Below are positions 27,731 through 35,446 of a stretch of DNA of 64,000 nucleotides, in pieces. The translations under genes were made by a program, and so were the position numbers. The notes below the pieces were generated by a model. The model was not told the DNA's origin and did no database searches. It worked only from the letters and a program-made list of their open reading frames with translations. The stretch covers positions 62,001-126,000 of the forward strand of contig NZ_PXXX01000015.1 of NCBI RefSeq assembly GCF_003367505.1. Reading direction: 5' to 3'. The stretch comes from Lysinibacillus capsici. Lineage in GTDB: Bacteria; Bacillota; Bacilli; Bacillales_A; Planococcaceae. The first letter of the stretch is position 1. Every line of letters begins with the position of its first letter.

Positions 27731-28489
27731 TTAGTAAGCTGTCCAGCCGCCATCAACAGCAATAACTTGTCCATTCACAAAGCTAGCCTCATCTGAGCCT
27801 AGGAAGATCGCTAATTGAGCGATTTCTTCTGGCTGACCAGCCCGCGGATTGATGGAAAGTCCTAGTGCTTGTCGTGCAGCACCTGTTTGGCTCATATTTG
27901 TCATAGAAGAGGCGATATTGGTCATCACTGCTCCTGGCGCAATACCATTACAGCGAATATTTTTATCAGCATACATAAAGGCTGTATTTTTTGTTAAACC
28001 AACTACCGCATGTTTTGAAGCTGTATAAGCAGCCCCAGCCCGTGCACCATATAAGCCACCTGCAGAAATATTATTGACAAAGACACCGTGACCTTGTGCA
28101 AGGAAAATTTCGGTAGCCATACGCATAGAGCGCATAACAGCTGTTGTATTCACTGCAAATACTTTTTCCCATCGTTCATCAGAAATTTCTCCAACTGGCT
28201 CCATACCATCCATAATACCTGCATTGTTGACTAATATATCTAATTGACCATAATTCGTTTTTGTTTCATCAAATAAGCGTTGTAAGTCTTCTGTTGATGC
28301 GACATTGGTTTGAATGGCAAATGCTGTTCCTCCAGCAGCTTGAATACCTTCCACAACCGCTTGGGCACCCTCTAAATTTAAGTCTGAAACGGCAACCTTA
28401 GCGCCTTCTTTTGCATATCCTTCTGCAATGGCTTTCCCCATACCTGAAGCTGCACCTGTCACAATGGCTACTTTACCTTCTAATCTCAT
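27731..28489 (-). CDS. SDR-family oxidoreductase
   Basis: A 252-residue classical short-chain dehydrogenase. Cofactor motif VTGAASGMGKA, NNAGIMDG, the Ser in NNISAGGLYG, the YTASKH active site and the C-terminal FVNGQVIAVDGGWTAY are all present. Substrate unknown. Divergent from a TetR gene, with two palindromes (28525-28538 and 28591-28610) in the gap, so TetR control is likely. Confidence 0.88.
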   Translation of the reverse strand: MRLEGKVAIVTGAASGMGKAIAEGYAKEGAKVAVSDLNLEGAQAVVEGIQAAGGTAFAIQTNVASTEDLQRLFDETKTNYGQLDILVNNAGIMDGMEPVGEISDERWEKVFAVNTTAVMRSMRMATEIFLAQGHGVFVNNISAGGLYGARAGAAYTASKHAVVGLTKNTAFMYADKNIRCNGIAPGAVMTNIASSMTNMSQTGAARQALGLSINPRAGQPEEIAQLAIFLGSDEASFVNGQVIAVDGGWTAY

Positions 28490-28524
28490 CTCAAAGACCT
28501 CCTCATAGTAATTTCTTTACTTAT

Positions 28525-28538
28525 TGAACATCTGTTCA
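28525..28538. promoter_or_regulatory. Palindromic operator, SDR side
   Basis: TGAACATCTGTTCA is a perfect inverted repeat of two 6-base arms around TC, 36 bases from the SDR start. Probable TetR-family operator. Confidence 0.6.
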
Positions 28539-28590
28539 TTAAAATCATATAATAAAGATGAAAGCGATTTCAATATGCAAAAAAATGGGA

Positions 28591-28610
28591 TGTGTTGAGT
28601 AATCAACACA
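28591..28610. promoter_or_regulatory. Palindromic operator, tetR side
   Basis: TGTGTTGAGTAATCAACACA has perfect 8-base arms around GTAA, 34 bases before the TetR start. Could serve autoregulation, although its sequence differs from the palindrome at 28525. Confidence 0.55.
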
Positions 28611-28644
28611 TTTGGACAATCTGTTTATTAAGGAGTTGAAAAAA

Positions 28645-29226
28645 TTGCGTACTACGGATTTACGGATTATTAAAACGAAGCAAGCTCTCCACGATGCTTT
28701 ATTGACATTGCTTAGCCAAAAACCATTGGAGCAAATCTCCATTGCTGAAATTTGTAGAGAAGCAAAGGTCAATAGAGGAACCTTCTATTTACACTACGAG
28801 CAAAAAGAGGGGCTCTTTGAAGAATATTTTCAGGAGATAATGGAGGATTTATATCAATCCTATGAAGAACCCTATCGTGCCGTCACGACATTGGATACAA
28901 ATCAATTAGATCCCAATACTATCCGTATTTTTCATCATATTGAACGCTTTAAAATGTTTTACCGTATCGTCTTTTCTAAAAATGTCCCGCTGACCTACTA
29001 TTACATGCTATTTGATGGGATTTATTCCCTGCTAAAACGCGATATTACCACACAGCACATACATCAAATGGAGGATCATATCTCGATCGACTATTATAGT
29101 GCCTATCAAGCAAACGCCATCATCGGACTCATCATCCAATGGTATCGCGGCGATTTCAGCGATAGCGTGACCATGTTAAATCAACAGCTAGCAGCTATTT
29201 TAAAGAATGTGAGGAGTGGGGGATAG
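28645..29226 (+). CDS. TetR-family transcriptional regulator
   Basis: A 193-residue regulator. The HTH is at residues about 25-45 (ISIAEICREAKVNRGTFYLHYEQKEGLF), after an N-terminal helix IIKTKQALHDALL. The C-terminal part is an all-helical ligand domain. TTG 28645 follows AAGGAG by nine bases and is preferred to an upstream TTG at 28612. Divergent from an SDR gene it probably represses. Its stop codon TAG lies inside the first GGATAG unit of the repeat array that follows. Confidence 0.85.
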   Translation: MRTTDLRIIKTKQALHDALLTLLSQKPLEQISIAEICREAKVNRGTFYLHYEQKEGLFEEYFQEIMEDLYQSYEEPYRAVTTLDTNQLDPNTIRIFHHIERFKMFYRIVFSKNVPLTYYYMLFDGIYSLLKRDITTQHIHQMEDHISIDYYSAYQANAIIGLIIQWYRGDFSDSVTMLNQQLAAILKNVRSGG

Positions 29227-29360
29227 AGTAGAGCAGCTGGTGGATAGGACGCCAGAATTGAAGGTTAGAAGAGAAAAAGTGGCGGATAGAACGCTCAATT
29301 TGAAGGATAGAGAGAGAAGTGACGGATAGAAGAGAAAAAGTAGCGGATAACCACTCAAAG
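29221..29360 (+). repeat. GGATA-headed ~21-bp repeat array
   Basis: Seven adjacent units begin with GGATA or GGTTA at a step of 21, 21, 21, 21, 19, 21 and 20 bases. The units share G/A-rich bodies but differ in sequence. The array runs from the tetR stop codon to the terminator at 29361. It contains no gene. Same family as 50724-51125, which also mixes 21-base and 19-base units. Confidence 0.75.
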
Positions 29361-29397
29361 AGAAGGTCTACATCAACTTGTAGACCTTCTCTTTTCT
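29361..29397. terminator. Bidirectional terminator
   Basis: AGAAGGTCTACA and TGTAGACCTTCT form a perfect 12-bp stem with T-rich flank, between the convergent tetR and ABC-2 permease genes. Confidence 0.85.
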
Positions 29398-29403
29398 CTT
29401 AAA

Positions 29404-30576
29404 TCATCGAACTGGAGCTGGCTTAAATGTGACGATCAACGTAGCGATGGCTAGTGTCACAAAGATGATGATGGCCAATGAGCTACTGTTTTGCAGGAGA
29501 TTATCAGAACTACCACCAAAGATGATTGTGTAGTAGCCATCTGCTCCATACGAGGCAGGTAGCATGGCAGCGACCTGTTTGTATCCTTCAGATAGCATGG
29601 TTTTTGGAACAAGTACACCTGATGTTACTAATTGGAGTGAGAGAGCACAAATATTAAATATCATCCCCATATTCCCAAAGGCAATCACAAATACTTGGGC
29701 CAAGCTAAGGAAAGCAAGATACATTACAGATTGGAAGAGATAAATCGACAGCAGGCTTTCTTGACTATCGATATTAAAAAGGTGCATCAAGCCAATTGTT
29801 ATGAATGGCAATGTAAAGGCTACGCCCACATTGAGTAGCTGTCGTGCGAGAAACAATTGCCATTTTGATAGGCTGTCTTGAACGAGCTGTGCTGCTTGCT
29901 GGTGTTGCATAATCATAACCATCGCTCCCACAAAGGAGGAGATGATGACCATAAGTGGGACAAAGTTTGCAGCAAATCCCTTTACATCATTGGTTTTTAC
30001 AATCGTACCATCGACGGGATGGTCTTTGACATTCATTACAGTCGTTTTGACAGAAGTGGTAATTTGTTGGGCAGTGTGTTGCTCGAAGGGAAGCTGAGCA
30101 AATTGTTGAGCAAAGACTGCAACCGCTTGATTTTGTTGCATTGGATAGAGGGCTTGATTGATTTCTTCTGTTAATTGCTTTGCTACACCCTCCATCATAT
30201 TTTTCGCTACACTTGCATTGGCTTGATTAATCGCATAAATAATTTCAGCCTCTTTCCCTGCTTGAATTTGATTTGTAAAATCGGGTGGAATTTGCATAAT
30301 CATATTAATTTGTCGTTCGTTTAATGCGCGCTCAGCTTCCTTCATCGAAGAATAGTCCTTCATTGCAAAGGGGATGGAGCCTTTGATGTTCTGTGCTACC
30401 TGTTGACCCATTACAGAATCTTCCACAACAATACCAATGCTTAACTGTTCCGCTCTTTCATTGACACCATCATAGGCAGTCATCCAAATTGTAAAGAATA
30501 TTAATTGGAAGGCAATGGTTGCAACAATGCCGATATAGGTTTCACGAACTCGCAATAGTGCTTGTAAACCTGTCAT
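29404..30576 (-). CDS. ABC-2 type permease / YhgE-Pip-like export protein
   Basis: A 390-residue membrane protein. One N-terminal membrane segment (about 15-36) is followed by a ~170-residue extracytoplasmic domain (IGIVVEDSVMGQQVAQ onward) and about five C-terminal segments. This layout matches ABC-2 permeases and DUF3533/YhgE-type exporters. No ATPase gene lies beside it. It follows a TetR gene on the same strand, and a 16-base perfect palindrome (30597-30612) sits directly before it. Probable role: efflux of a toxic or membrane-active compound. Confidence 0.75.
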   Translation of the reverse strand: MTGLQALLRVRETYIGIVATIAFQLIFFTIWMTAYDGVNERAEQLSIGIVVEDSVMGQQVAQNIKGSIPFAMKDYSSMKEAERALNERQINMIMQIPPDFTNQIQAGKEAEIIYAINQANASVAKNMMEGVAKQLTEEINQALYPMQQNQAVAVFAQQFAQLPFEQHTAQQITTSVKTTVMNVKDHPVDGTIVKTNDVKGFAANFVPLMVIISSFVGAMVMIMQHQQAAQLVQDSLSKWQLFLARQLLNVGVAFTLPFITIGLMHLFNIDSQESLLSIYLFQSVMYLAFLSLAQVFVIAFGNMGMIFNICALSLQLVTSGVLVPKTMLSEGYKQVAAMLPASYGADGYYTIIFGGSSDNLLQNSSSLAIIIFVTLAIATLIVTFKPAPVR

Positions 30577-30596
30577 TTTTTATTCCCCCTAAAATT

Positions 30597-30612
30597 AAGT
30601 AAGTACTTACTT
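30597..30612. promoter_or_regulatory. Palindromic operator before the ABC-2 permease
   Basis: AAGTAAGTACTTACTT is a perfect 16-base palindrome about 20 bases before the permease start. The related AAGTAATTACTT occurs at 31237-31248 before the TetR gene, supporting a shared regulator. Confidence 0.65.
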
Positions 30613-30634
30613 GCATTGATTAGAAAAATTTTTT

Positions 30635-31222
30635 CTAGGAAACGAGTCCCCTAGAAAAAATAGCAACACTAGTTTGTAAAAGTTCTTCAGTTGGTAAGTC
30701 AGACACGATAGTTCCAAGGCGAGCACGTGACATAAAATGACCAAAATTCAAAGCTATAAGCGATAACGCTGCTGCTTCAAAATCAACTTCTCTTATTTTT
30801 CCTTGTTGATGCATCTCTTGAAAATAGAGAATGAGCTCCTTTTTTATGAGGAGCGGGAGATTGGCGATTTCCTCACTAATTTCAGGAAATTGAATAGATT
30901 CCTTAAAGCCGATCATGACAAAATCTTTAATCGACATTAAAAAATGAAAATGCTTCAGTGAGAAATTCAATAAATCCTTTTCTAATTCCCACGTTACATT
31001 TTGATTGATCTCCTGCTGTAGAAGAGGATAATAAGAAAATTGCTCAATAATGGCTTTTAATAAACCACGTTTGTTGCCAAAGTGACGAAAAAGAGTGACC
31101 TCATTGACACCTGCTAATTCTGCAATGGTTTTGGTAGTTGCAGCTGTATAGCCTTTTTCACTAATCAATTGTAGAGCAGCTTCGATAATTCGTTGCGCAG
31201 TTCCTTTCGTTGTCAAGAACAT
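30635..31222 (-). CDS. TetR/AcrR-family transcriptional regulator
   Basis: A 195-residue regulator. The HTH is TTKTIAELAGVNEVTLFRHFGNK (residues about 25-48; quoted only in part elsewhere), and the C-terminal half is a helical ligand domain. ATG 31222 or 31234 are both possible; GGAAGG lies closer to the former. It precedes the ABC-2 permease on the same strand, and related palindromes precede both genes, so it most likely represses itself and the permease. Confidence 0.83.
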   Translation of the reverse strand: MFLTTKGTAQRIIEAALQLISEKGYTAATTKTIAELAGVNEVTLFRHFGNKRGLLKAIIEQFSYYPLLQQEINQNVTWELEKDLLNFSLKHFHFLMSIKDFVMIGFKESIQFPEISEEIANLPLLIKKELILYFQEMHQQGKIREVDFEAAALSLIALNFGHFMSRARLGTIVSDLPTEELLQTSVAIFSRGLVS

Positions 31223-31234
31223 ACTTCCTTCCAT

Positions 31235-31250
31235 GCAAGTAATTACTTAC
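31235..31250. promoter_or_regulatory. Palindromic operator before tetR
   Basis: GCAAGTAATTACTTAC contains the perfect 12-base palindrome AAGTAATTACTT and resembles the operator at 30597. Confidence 0.6.
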
Positions 31251-31294
31251 ATCCTAGCATAGTGTACGAGGATCTGCAACACTGTGAATGAGCG

Positions 31295-31347
31295 TTGACA
31301 ATTATATCGACTGCTGATATATTTTGAATATATCGACTGGCGATATA
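31295..31347 (+). promoter_or_regulatory. PadR-operon promoter with two operator copies
   Basis: TTGACA (31295-31300) and TATATT (31318-31323) are 17 bases apart. TATATCGACTGCTGATATA (31303-31321) overlaps the spacer and -10 box. TATATCGACTGGCGATATA (31329-31347) follows 26 bases later and is a perfect inverted repeat with arms TATATCG/CGATATA. Binding to either copy would block transcription. Confidence 0.7.
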
Positions 31348-31375
31348 TTGATAGACGATATAAAGGAGGATTTGT

Positions 31376-31690
31376 ATGACACAGGAGCATCCGCCATTAA
31401 CAGAGGGCGTTTATTATATTTTATTAGCATTATATGAGGCGAGGCATGGCTATGGCATTATGCAATTGGTGGAAGAAATGAGCAATGGAAGAGTGCGCTT
31501 AGGGGCCGGAACCATATATGGTGCGATTAAAACATTGTTGGAACGAGGATGGATAGAGGCACTTGATGGAGATGGCAGAAAGAAAGAATATATTATTACT
31601 GAAACTGGAAAAACAGTGGTGGAATATGAAATTTTACGATTAAGGGAACTTTTTGACAATGGTATCCGTATAACGAGAGGAGTTGAATAA
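31376..31690 (+). CDS. PadR-family transcriptional regulator
   Basis: A 104-residue winged-helix repressor. Features are LTEGVYYILLALYEARHGYGIMQ (helix 1 region, quoted in part), GAGTIYGAIKTLLERGWI recognition helix and wing GDGRKKEYIITETG. PadR proteins of this size repress adjacent export operons and are released by membrane stress or drugs. AAAGGAGG precedes the ATG. First gene of the PadR-DUF2812-DUF2812-ABC unit and probably autoregulated through the two operator copies upstream. Confidence 0.9.
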   Translation: MTQEHPPLTEGVYYILLALYEARHGYGIMQLVEEMSNGRVRLGAGTIYGAIKTLLERGWIEALDGDGRKKEYIITETGKTVVEYEILRLRELFDNGIRITRGVE

Positions 31691-31691
31691 T

Positions 31692-32228
31692 ATGCATAAA
31701 TATCGATTGATGATTAATCCCTATGCAATAGAGAAGTGGGTCAATGACATGGCTAGTCAGGGCTGGCACTTAAAAAAATTTACATGGATTCGTTTTACGT
31801 TTGAGCGTGGAGAACCAAACAGCTATATTTATCGCCATGATGAATTAAAGCGATTCGGTACGCACTATGAAGAGGAATTTCTCGAATTTCTCAAATCCTC
31901 TGACATTGAACAAGTAGACCGCTCTGGAAATTTTGTATTTTTCAGAAAAGCAGCACAGGAAGGTCCATTTGAGCTGTATACAGATAAAAAAACGAAAATT
32001 GGTAACCTGTCAAAAAAGATGAGGATCCTGCTTTCTCTTATTCTACTTAATTTGTTCATTGGACTGATCGGTTTAATTGGCGATTTTTCGGAGCAAACAA
32101 CAGACTGGATTGGTTTTGCGTTAAATACGCTGAATCTTGTGGTTGTTGTATTATTTGCCCTCCCATTCTATAAGCTTATGCGTATACGTAATCGATTAAA
32201 GAGAGAATTAAATGTATTTTCGGATTAA
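31692..32228 (+). CDS. DUF2812 domain-containing membrane protein (first copy)
   Basis: A 178-residue protein. The N-terminal cytoplasmic part has KWVNDMASQGWHLKKF and a FTFERGEPNSYIYRHDE block typical of DUF2812. Two hydrophobic segments follow (about residues 112-133 and 142-163). ATG 31692 lies nine bases after AGGAG and one base after the PadR stop. DUF2812 genes usually accompany PadR regulators; their role is unknown, possibly sensing or modulating the exporter. Confidence 0.8.
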   Translation: MHKYRLMINPYAIEKWVNDMASQGWHLKKFTWIRFTFERGEPNSYIYRHDELKRFGTHYEEEFLEFLKSSDIEQVDRSGNFVFFRKAAQEGPFELYTDKKTKIGNLSKKMRILLSLILLNLFIGLIGLIGDFSEQTTDWIGFALNTLNLVVVVLFALPFYKLMRIRNRLKRELNVFSD

Positions 32229-32305
32229 CGAAGCGTCTATTATTTTCCGGGAAATCAGAAAATAATGAAAAAGGAAGCATGATTTTATAGTAGGAGTGAT
32301 GCAAA

Positions 32306-32836
32306 ATGAAAAAAAGAATGTATCGTTTTTTTATTGATTACGAAAAGGAAGAACGATGGGTCAATGACATGGCAGATCGGGGGTGGAATCTTAAAAAGAC
32401 AGTAGTAGGCTACTTTGTTTTTGAAAAAGGGACACCAGGTCAATATATTTATCGAAATGAATTTATCAATAGAAAGTCGAAGGATTATTTTGAGTTTCTA
32501 GACGAAATGAATATCGAGTGTGTGTCTAAGTTTGGTGGGTGGGCCTATTATCGAAAACCGAAATCGGAGGGCCCTTTTGAGATATTTTCAGATGCTTCCT
32601 CGAAAATAAACTATATTAAATCCATGAATCGCATTTTTATATTCGTGCTACTATTAAATTTAATCATTGGTATTTATAATCTATCGCTAGGTTTACGGGA
32701 ATTCGTTGTAGGATCTATGAATACAAGTGTGGGGTGCATGAATTTGATTGTCGCCTTACTGCTATTCATTCCTATAGTAAAAAATGAAAATCGTAAAAAG
32801 GGCTTGAAACAAGACTTACATATATTTGAAGGATAA
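32306..32836 (+). CDS. DUF2812 domain-containing membrane protein (second copy)
   Basis: A 176-residue paralogue of the preceding gene, sharing RWVNDMADRGWNLKKT, FVFEKGTPGQYIYRNE and EGPFEIFSD, then two hydrophobic segments. The 77-base gap before it has no terminator, so the operon probably continues. Tandem duplication with strong divergence suggests different partners or a heteromer. Function unknown. Confidence 0.8.
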   Translation: MKKRMYRFFIDYEKEERWVNDMADRGWNLKKTVVGYFVFEKGTPGQYIYRNEFINRKSKDYFEFLDEMNIECVSKFGGWAYYRKPKSEGPFEIFSDASSKINYIKSMNRIFIFVLLLNLIIGIYNLSLGLREFVVGSMNTSVGCMNLIVALLLFIPIVKNENRKKGLKQDLHIFEG

Positions 32837-32849
32837 GGAGGAAGACAAC

Positions 32850-33755
32850 ATGACATTACAGTTACAGCATGTCACAAAGAAGTACAAGGATTTTACAGCT
32901 GTAGATGATTTAAATTTTACCATTGAAAAAGGGGAAATTTTCGGTCTAATTGGTCAAAATGGTGCAGGAAAAACAACGACATTCCGAATGATTTTAGATT
33001 TACAGGAGACGACAGCGGGGACGATTACTTGGGATGGGCAGCCAGTTAATGCCATTAACCGAGATGTCCTTGGTTATTTACCAGAGGAGCGTGGTATTTT
33101 CCCAACAATGAAGGTAGAGGAGCAGCTTAACTTTTTTGGTGAGCTACGTGGCATGAAACGAGCAGAGCTGAAAAAGGAAATAGATTTTTGGATTCAACGC
33201 TTTGAACTGGAGGAAAAACGCAAGGATAAGGCAGAAACACTGTCAAAGGGGAATCAGCAAAAGGTACAGCTAATTGCAAGCTTTATCCATAAACCTGCGT
33301 TTTTAATTTTAGATGAGCCGTTCAGTGGGCTAGATCCCGTCAATAAAGATTTACTAAAGGATGCTATTTTACTATTGAAAGAGCAAGGCACGACGATTTT
33401 GTTCTCCAGTCACCAAATGGACAATGTCGAGGAGCTTTGTGATCATTTGTGTTTATTAAAACGAGGTGTTTCTTTATTTTCTGGAAGCTTACTAGATTTA
33501 AAGAAACAATATGGTAAAACAAAGCTTGCTGTCCGTACGGATTGGTCAACAACACAATTATTGGCACTTGAGGGTGTCAAGGATGTGCGTGTAGAGAAGG
33601 AGCAAACAGTGCTTACATTAGTGGACGAAAGCTTTGCTCAAGGTATCTTTGAGCAGCTATCCAATGGGAAGTATATTGAAAAATTCAGCTTAGATTATTT
33701 ATCGTTAGATGAAATCTTTAAAGATAAGGTAGGTGGCCATGTTGTCGAAGTTTAG
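32850..33755 (+). CDS. ABC transporter ATP-binding protein (NatA/YhaQ-like)
   Basis: A 301-residue ATPase with Walker A GQNGAGKT, LPEERGIFPTMKV, signature LSKGNQQKVQLIASF, Walker B FLILDEPFSGLDP and SSHQMD. The C-terminal ~80 residues form the extension seen in sodium/drug exporter ATPases such as NatA and YhaQ. AAGGAGG lies before ATG 32850. Overlaps the permease gene by 17 bases. Confidence 0.9.
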   Translation: MTLQLQHVTKKYKDFTAVDDLNFTIEKGEIFGLIGQNGAGKTTTFRMILDLQETTAGTITWDGQPVNAINRDVLGYLPEERGIFPTMKVEEQLNFFGELRGMKRAELKKEIDFWIQRFELEEKRKDKAETLSKGNQQKVQLIASFIHKPAFLILDEPFSGLDPVNKDLLKDAILLLKEQGTTILFSSHQMDNVEELCDHLCLLKRGVSLFSGSLLDLKKQYGKTKLAVRTDWSTTQLLALEGVKDVRVEKEQTVLTLVDESFAQGIFEQLSNGKYIEKFSLDYLSLDEIFKDKVGGHVVEV

Positions 33756-34983
33756 TTTATTAATGAAGCAATTATATAAAGCTAAAATTAAATCAAAATC
33801 CTTTATCTTAATGACTTGTTTATATGTAATTGTCATGTCAGTGGCTGTCTTCTGGTCAGAAATTAAGGAATTATTCACAGGTGATGATGAAGCACAGCAA
33901 ATCGCGATTATTAATAAAACCTCTGCTGATCTAAGTGGTATTTTTGTCTCGAATGGAGATATGAATTTTATTCAAGATGAGCAAGATGTATCGACCCTTG
34001 AAAAAAGAGTAAAGGACGGCAAGCTGGATGCGATTGTGACGATTAACGACCAAAATGGTCAATTACATGCTGAAATTGCTACGTTTACACCACTGAAATT
34101 AAACGATCAATCTACATTATCATCCTTATTACAATATGCAGGACAACACTATGCCGTACAACAATTATCGCTTTCACCTGAGCAAGCGGCACAAATTATG
34201 GCAGCTCAAACAACAATTTCAACGAAAAACTTAAATGAGGCATCAACAGGTGGAAAAAGTGAAGAAGAAAAGCAATCAGGGCTAGTAGTTTCCTATGCGG
34301 TAGGGATTTTAATCTATTTCTTTATTTCTACTTTCCTATCGATGATTACGACTGAAATAGCCTCTGAAAAAGGCTCACGCGCAATGGAAATGCTGTTAGT
34401 TAGTGTCAAACCTGGGACACATTTTAAAGCAAAAATCGCTGGAGTTTTATTGCTCGCTTTAACACAGATGGGTATTATTGCGATCGTGTTCCTTATCTAT
34501 GCGAAGTTTATCAAAGGTGGAATGGTTTGGGATGCAGCTGCTAGCATTGTCAAGGAATTGTCCGTTGGCTATGTCATCTATGCTATCGTATTCCTACTGT
34601 TAACAGTTATCCTTTATCTTATTATCGGTGCATTATTTGGCTCTTTAGTATCGAAAGTAGAAGAGGCGGGTCAAGTATTAATGCCTGCGATGATTATTAC
34701 GATTATTGGCTTCTATGTTATGCTGACAGGCATGGGGAATCCAGATACAATTATCATTAAAATATTCTCTTATATCCCACTAACTTCTGGAATGATTATG
34801 CCAATGCGTATTGGCGCTACAGATATCGGTGGCATTGTACCATTACTTTCTTTAGGAATTTTAGTCGTAACGATTGTTGTCGTATACCTATTCAGTTTAT
34901 CGTTCTATAAACGTAGTGTATTGACATATAGCTCTGGCGGCGTCATTCAAAAAATTAAAACGGTATTAAAGGTAACAACATAA
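33739..34983 (+). CDS. ABC transporter permease (NatB/YhaP-like)
   Basis: A 414-residue ABC-2 permease. One N-terminal membrane segment (about 20-40), an extracytoplasmic domain to about residue 180, then about five segments. FLSMITTEIASEKGSRAMEMLLVSV-like sequence near the second segment is the family hallmark (quoted in part: EKGSRAMEMLLVSV). Works with the preceding ATPase to export Na+ or an antimicrobial. ATG 33739 follows GGTAGGTGG. Confidence 0.88.
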   Translation: MLSKFSLLMKQLYKAKIKSKSFILMTCLYVIVMSVAVFWSEIKELFTGDDEAQQIAIINKTSADLSGIFVSNGDMNFIQDEQDVSTLEKRVKDGKLDAIVTINDQNGQLHAEIATFTPLKLNDQSTLSSLLQYAGQHYAVQQLSLSPEQAAQIMAAQTTISTKNLNEASTGGKSEEEKQSGLVVSYAVGILIYFFISTFLSMITTEIASEKGSRAMEMLLVSVKPGTHFKAKIAGVLLLALTQMGIIAIVFLIYAKFIKGGMVWDAAASIVKELSVGYVIYAIVFLLLTVILYLIIGALFGSLVSKVEEAGQVLMPAMIITIIGFYVMLTGMGNPDTIIIKIFSYIPLTSGMIMPMRIGATDIGGIVPLLSLGILVVTIVVVYLFSLSFYKRSVLTYSSGGVIQKIKTVLKVTT

Positions 34984-34990
34984 CATAATG

Positions 34991-35021
34991 GCAGCTACAT
35001 GGATAATGTAGCTGCTTTTTT
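34991..35021 (+). terminator. Rho-independent terminator
   Basis: GCAGCTACAT and ATGTAGCTGC form a perfect 10-bp stem followed by TTTTTT, ending the PadR/ABC operon. Confidence 0.88.
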
Positions 35022-35119
35022 GGTGTCATGGTGCCATTGTTAGCAAACAATGTAAAGGAATTTACGGAATCAGTCGAATTTTGGCTAGAAAGAAGCTATA
35101 ATTTATAAAAGGGGATGGG

Positions 35120-35380
35120 ATGATGTTAGCTAAATCAGAGGTGGAGGCAATTCTTGACCGATCATCAAATCAGCATTTAGCAACAATCGAAGAAAAAGCG
35201 CAGCTCTTTCAAAAGCTTCAACAGCTGTGCGCTACTAGTAAAGAAATAGCAGAAATTCTTCACTATTGCACTGAAGTGGAAATTTTTGTTGATAATGCTC
35301 ACCCTAATCAATATAGTTTGCAATATAAGGTACACCAGAATGGCTATTGTATAGCAGATTCGTATTTTTTCATCCTATAG
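35120..35380 (+). CDS. Small hypothetical protein
   Basis: An 86-residue soluble protein with no membrane segment or signal peptide; mostly helical in the first half (VEAILDRSSNQHLATIEEKAQ). I do not recognise the family. AAAAGGGG precedes two alternative ATGs (35120, 35123), and TATAAT lies at 35097 or so, which supports expression. It sits 66 bases before the TelA gene and may be co-transcribed with it. Confidence 0.5.
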   Translation: MMLAKSEVEAILDRSSNQHLATIEEKAQLFQKLQQLCATSKEIAEILHYCTEVEIFVDNAHPNQYSLQYKVHQNGYCIADSYFFIL

Positions 35381-35446
35381 AAAATGAAACTTTTTTACAT
35401 GGTAATCGTAAGTAATTAGTAGAGATAAATTGCAGGGGGTAAACAT

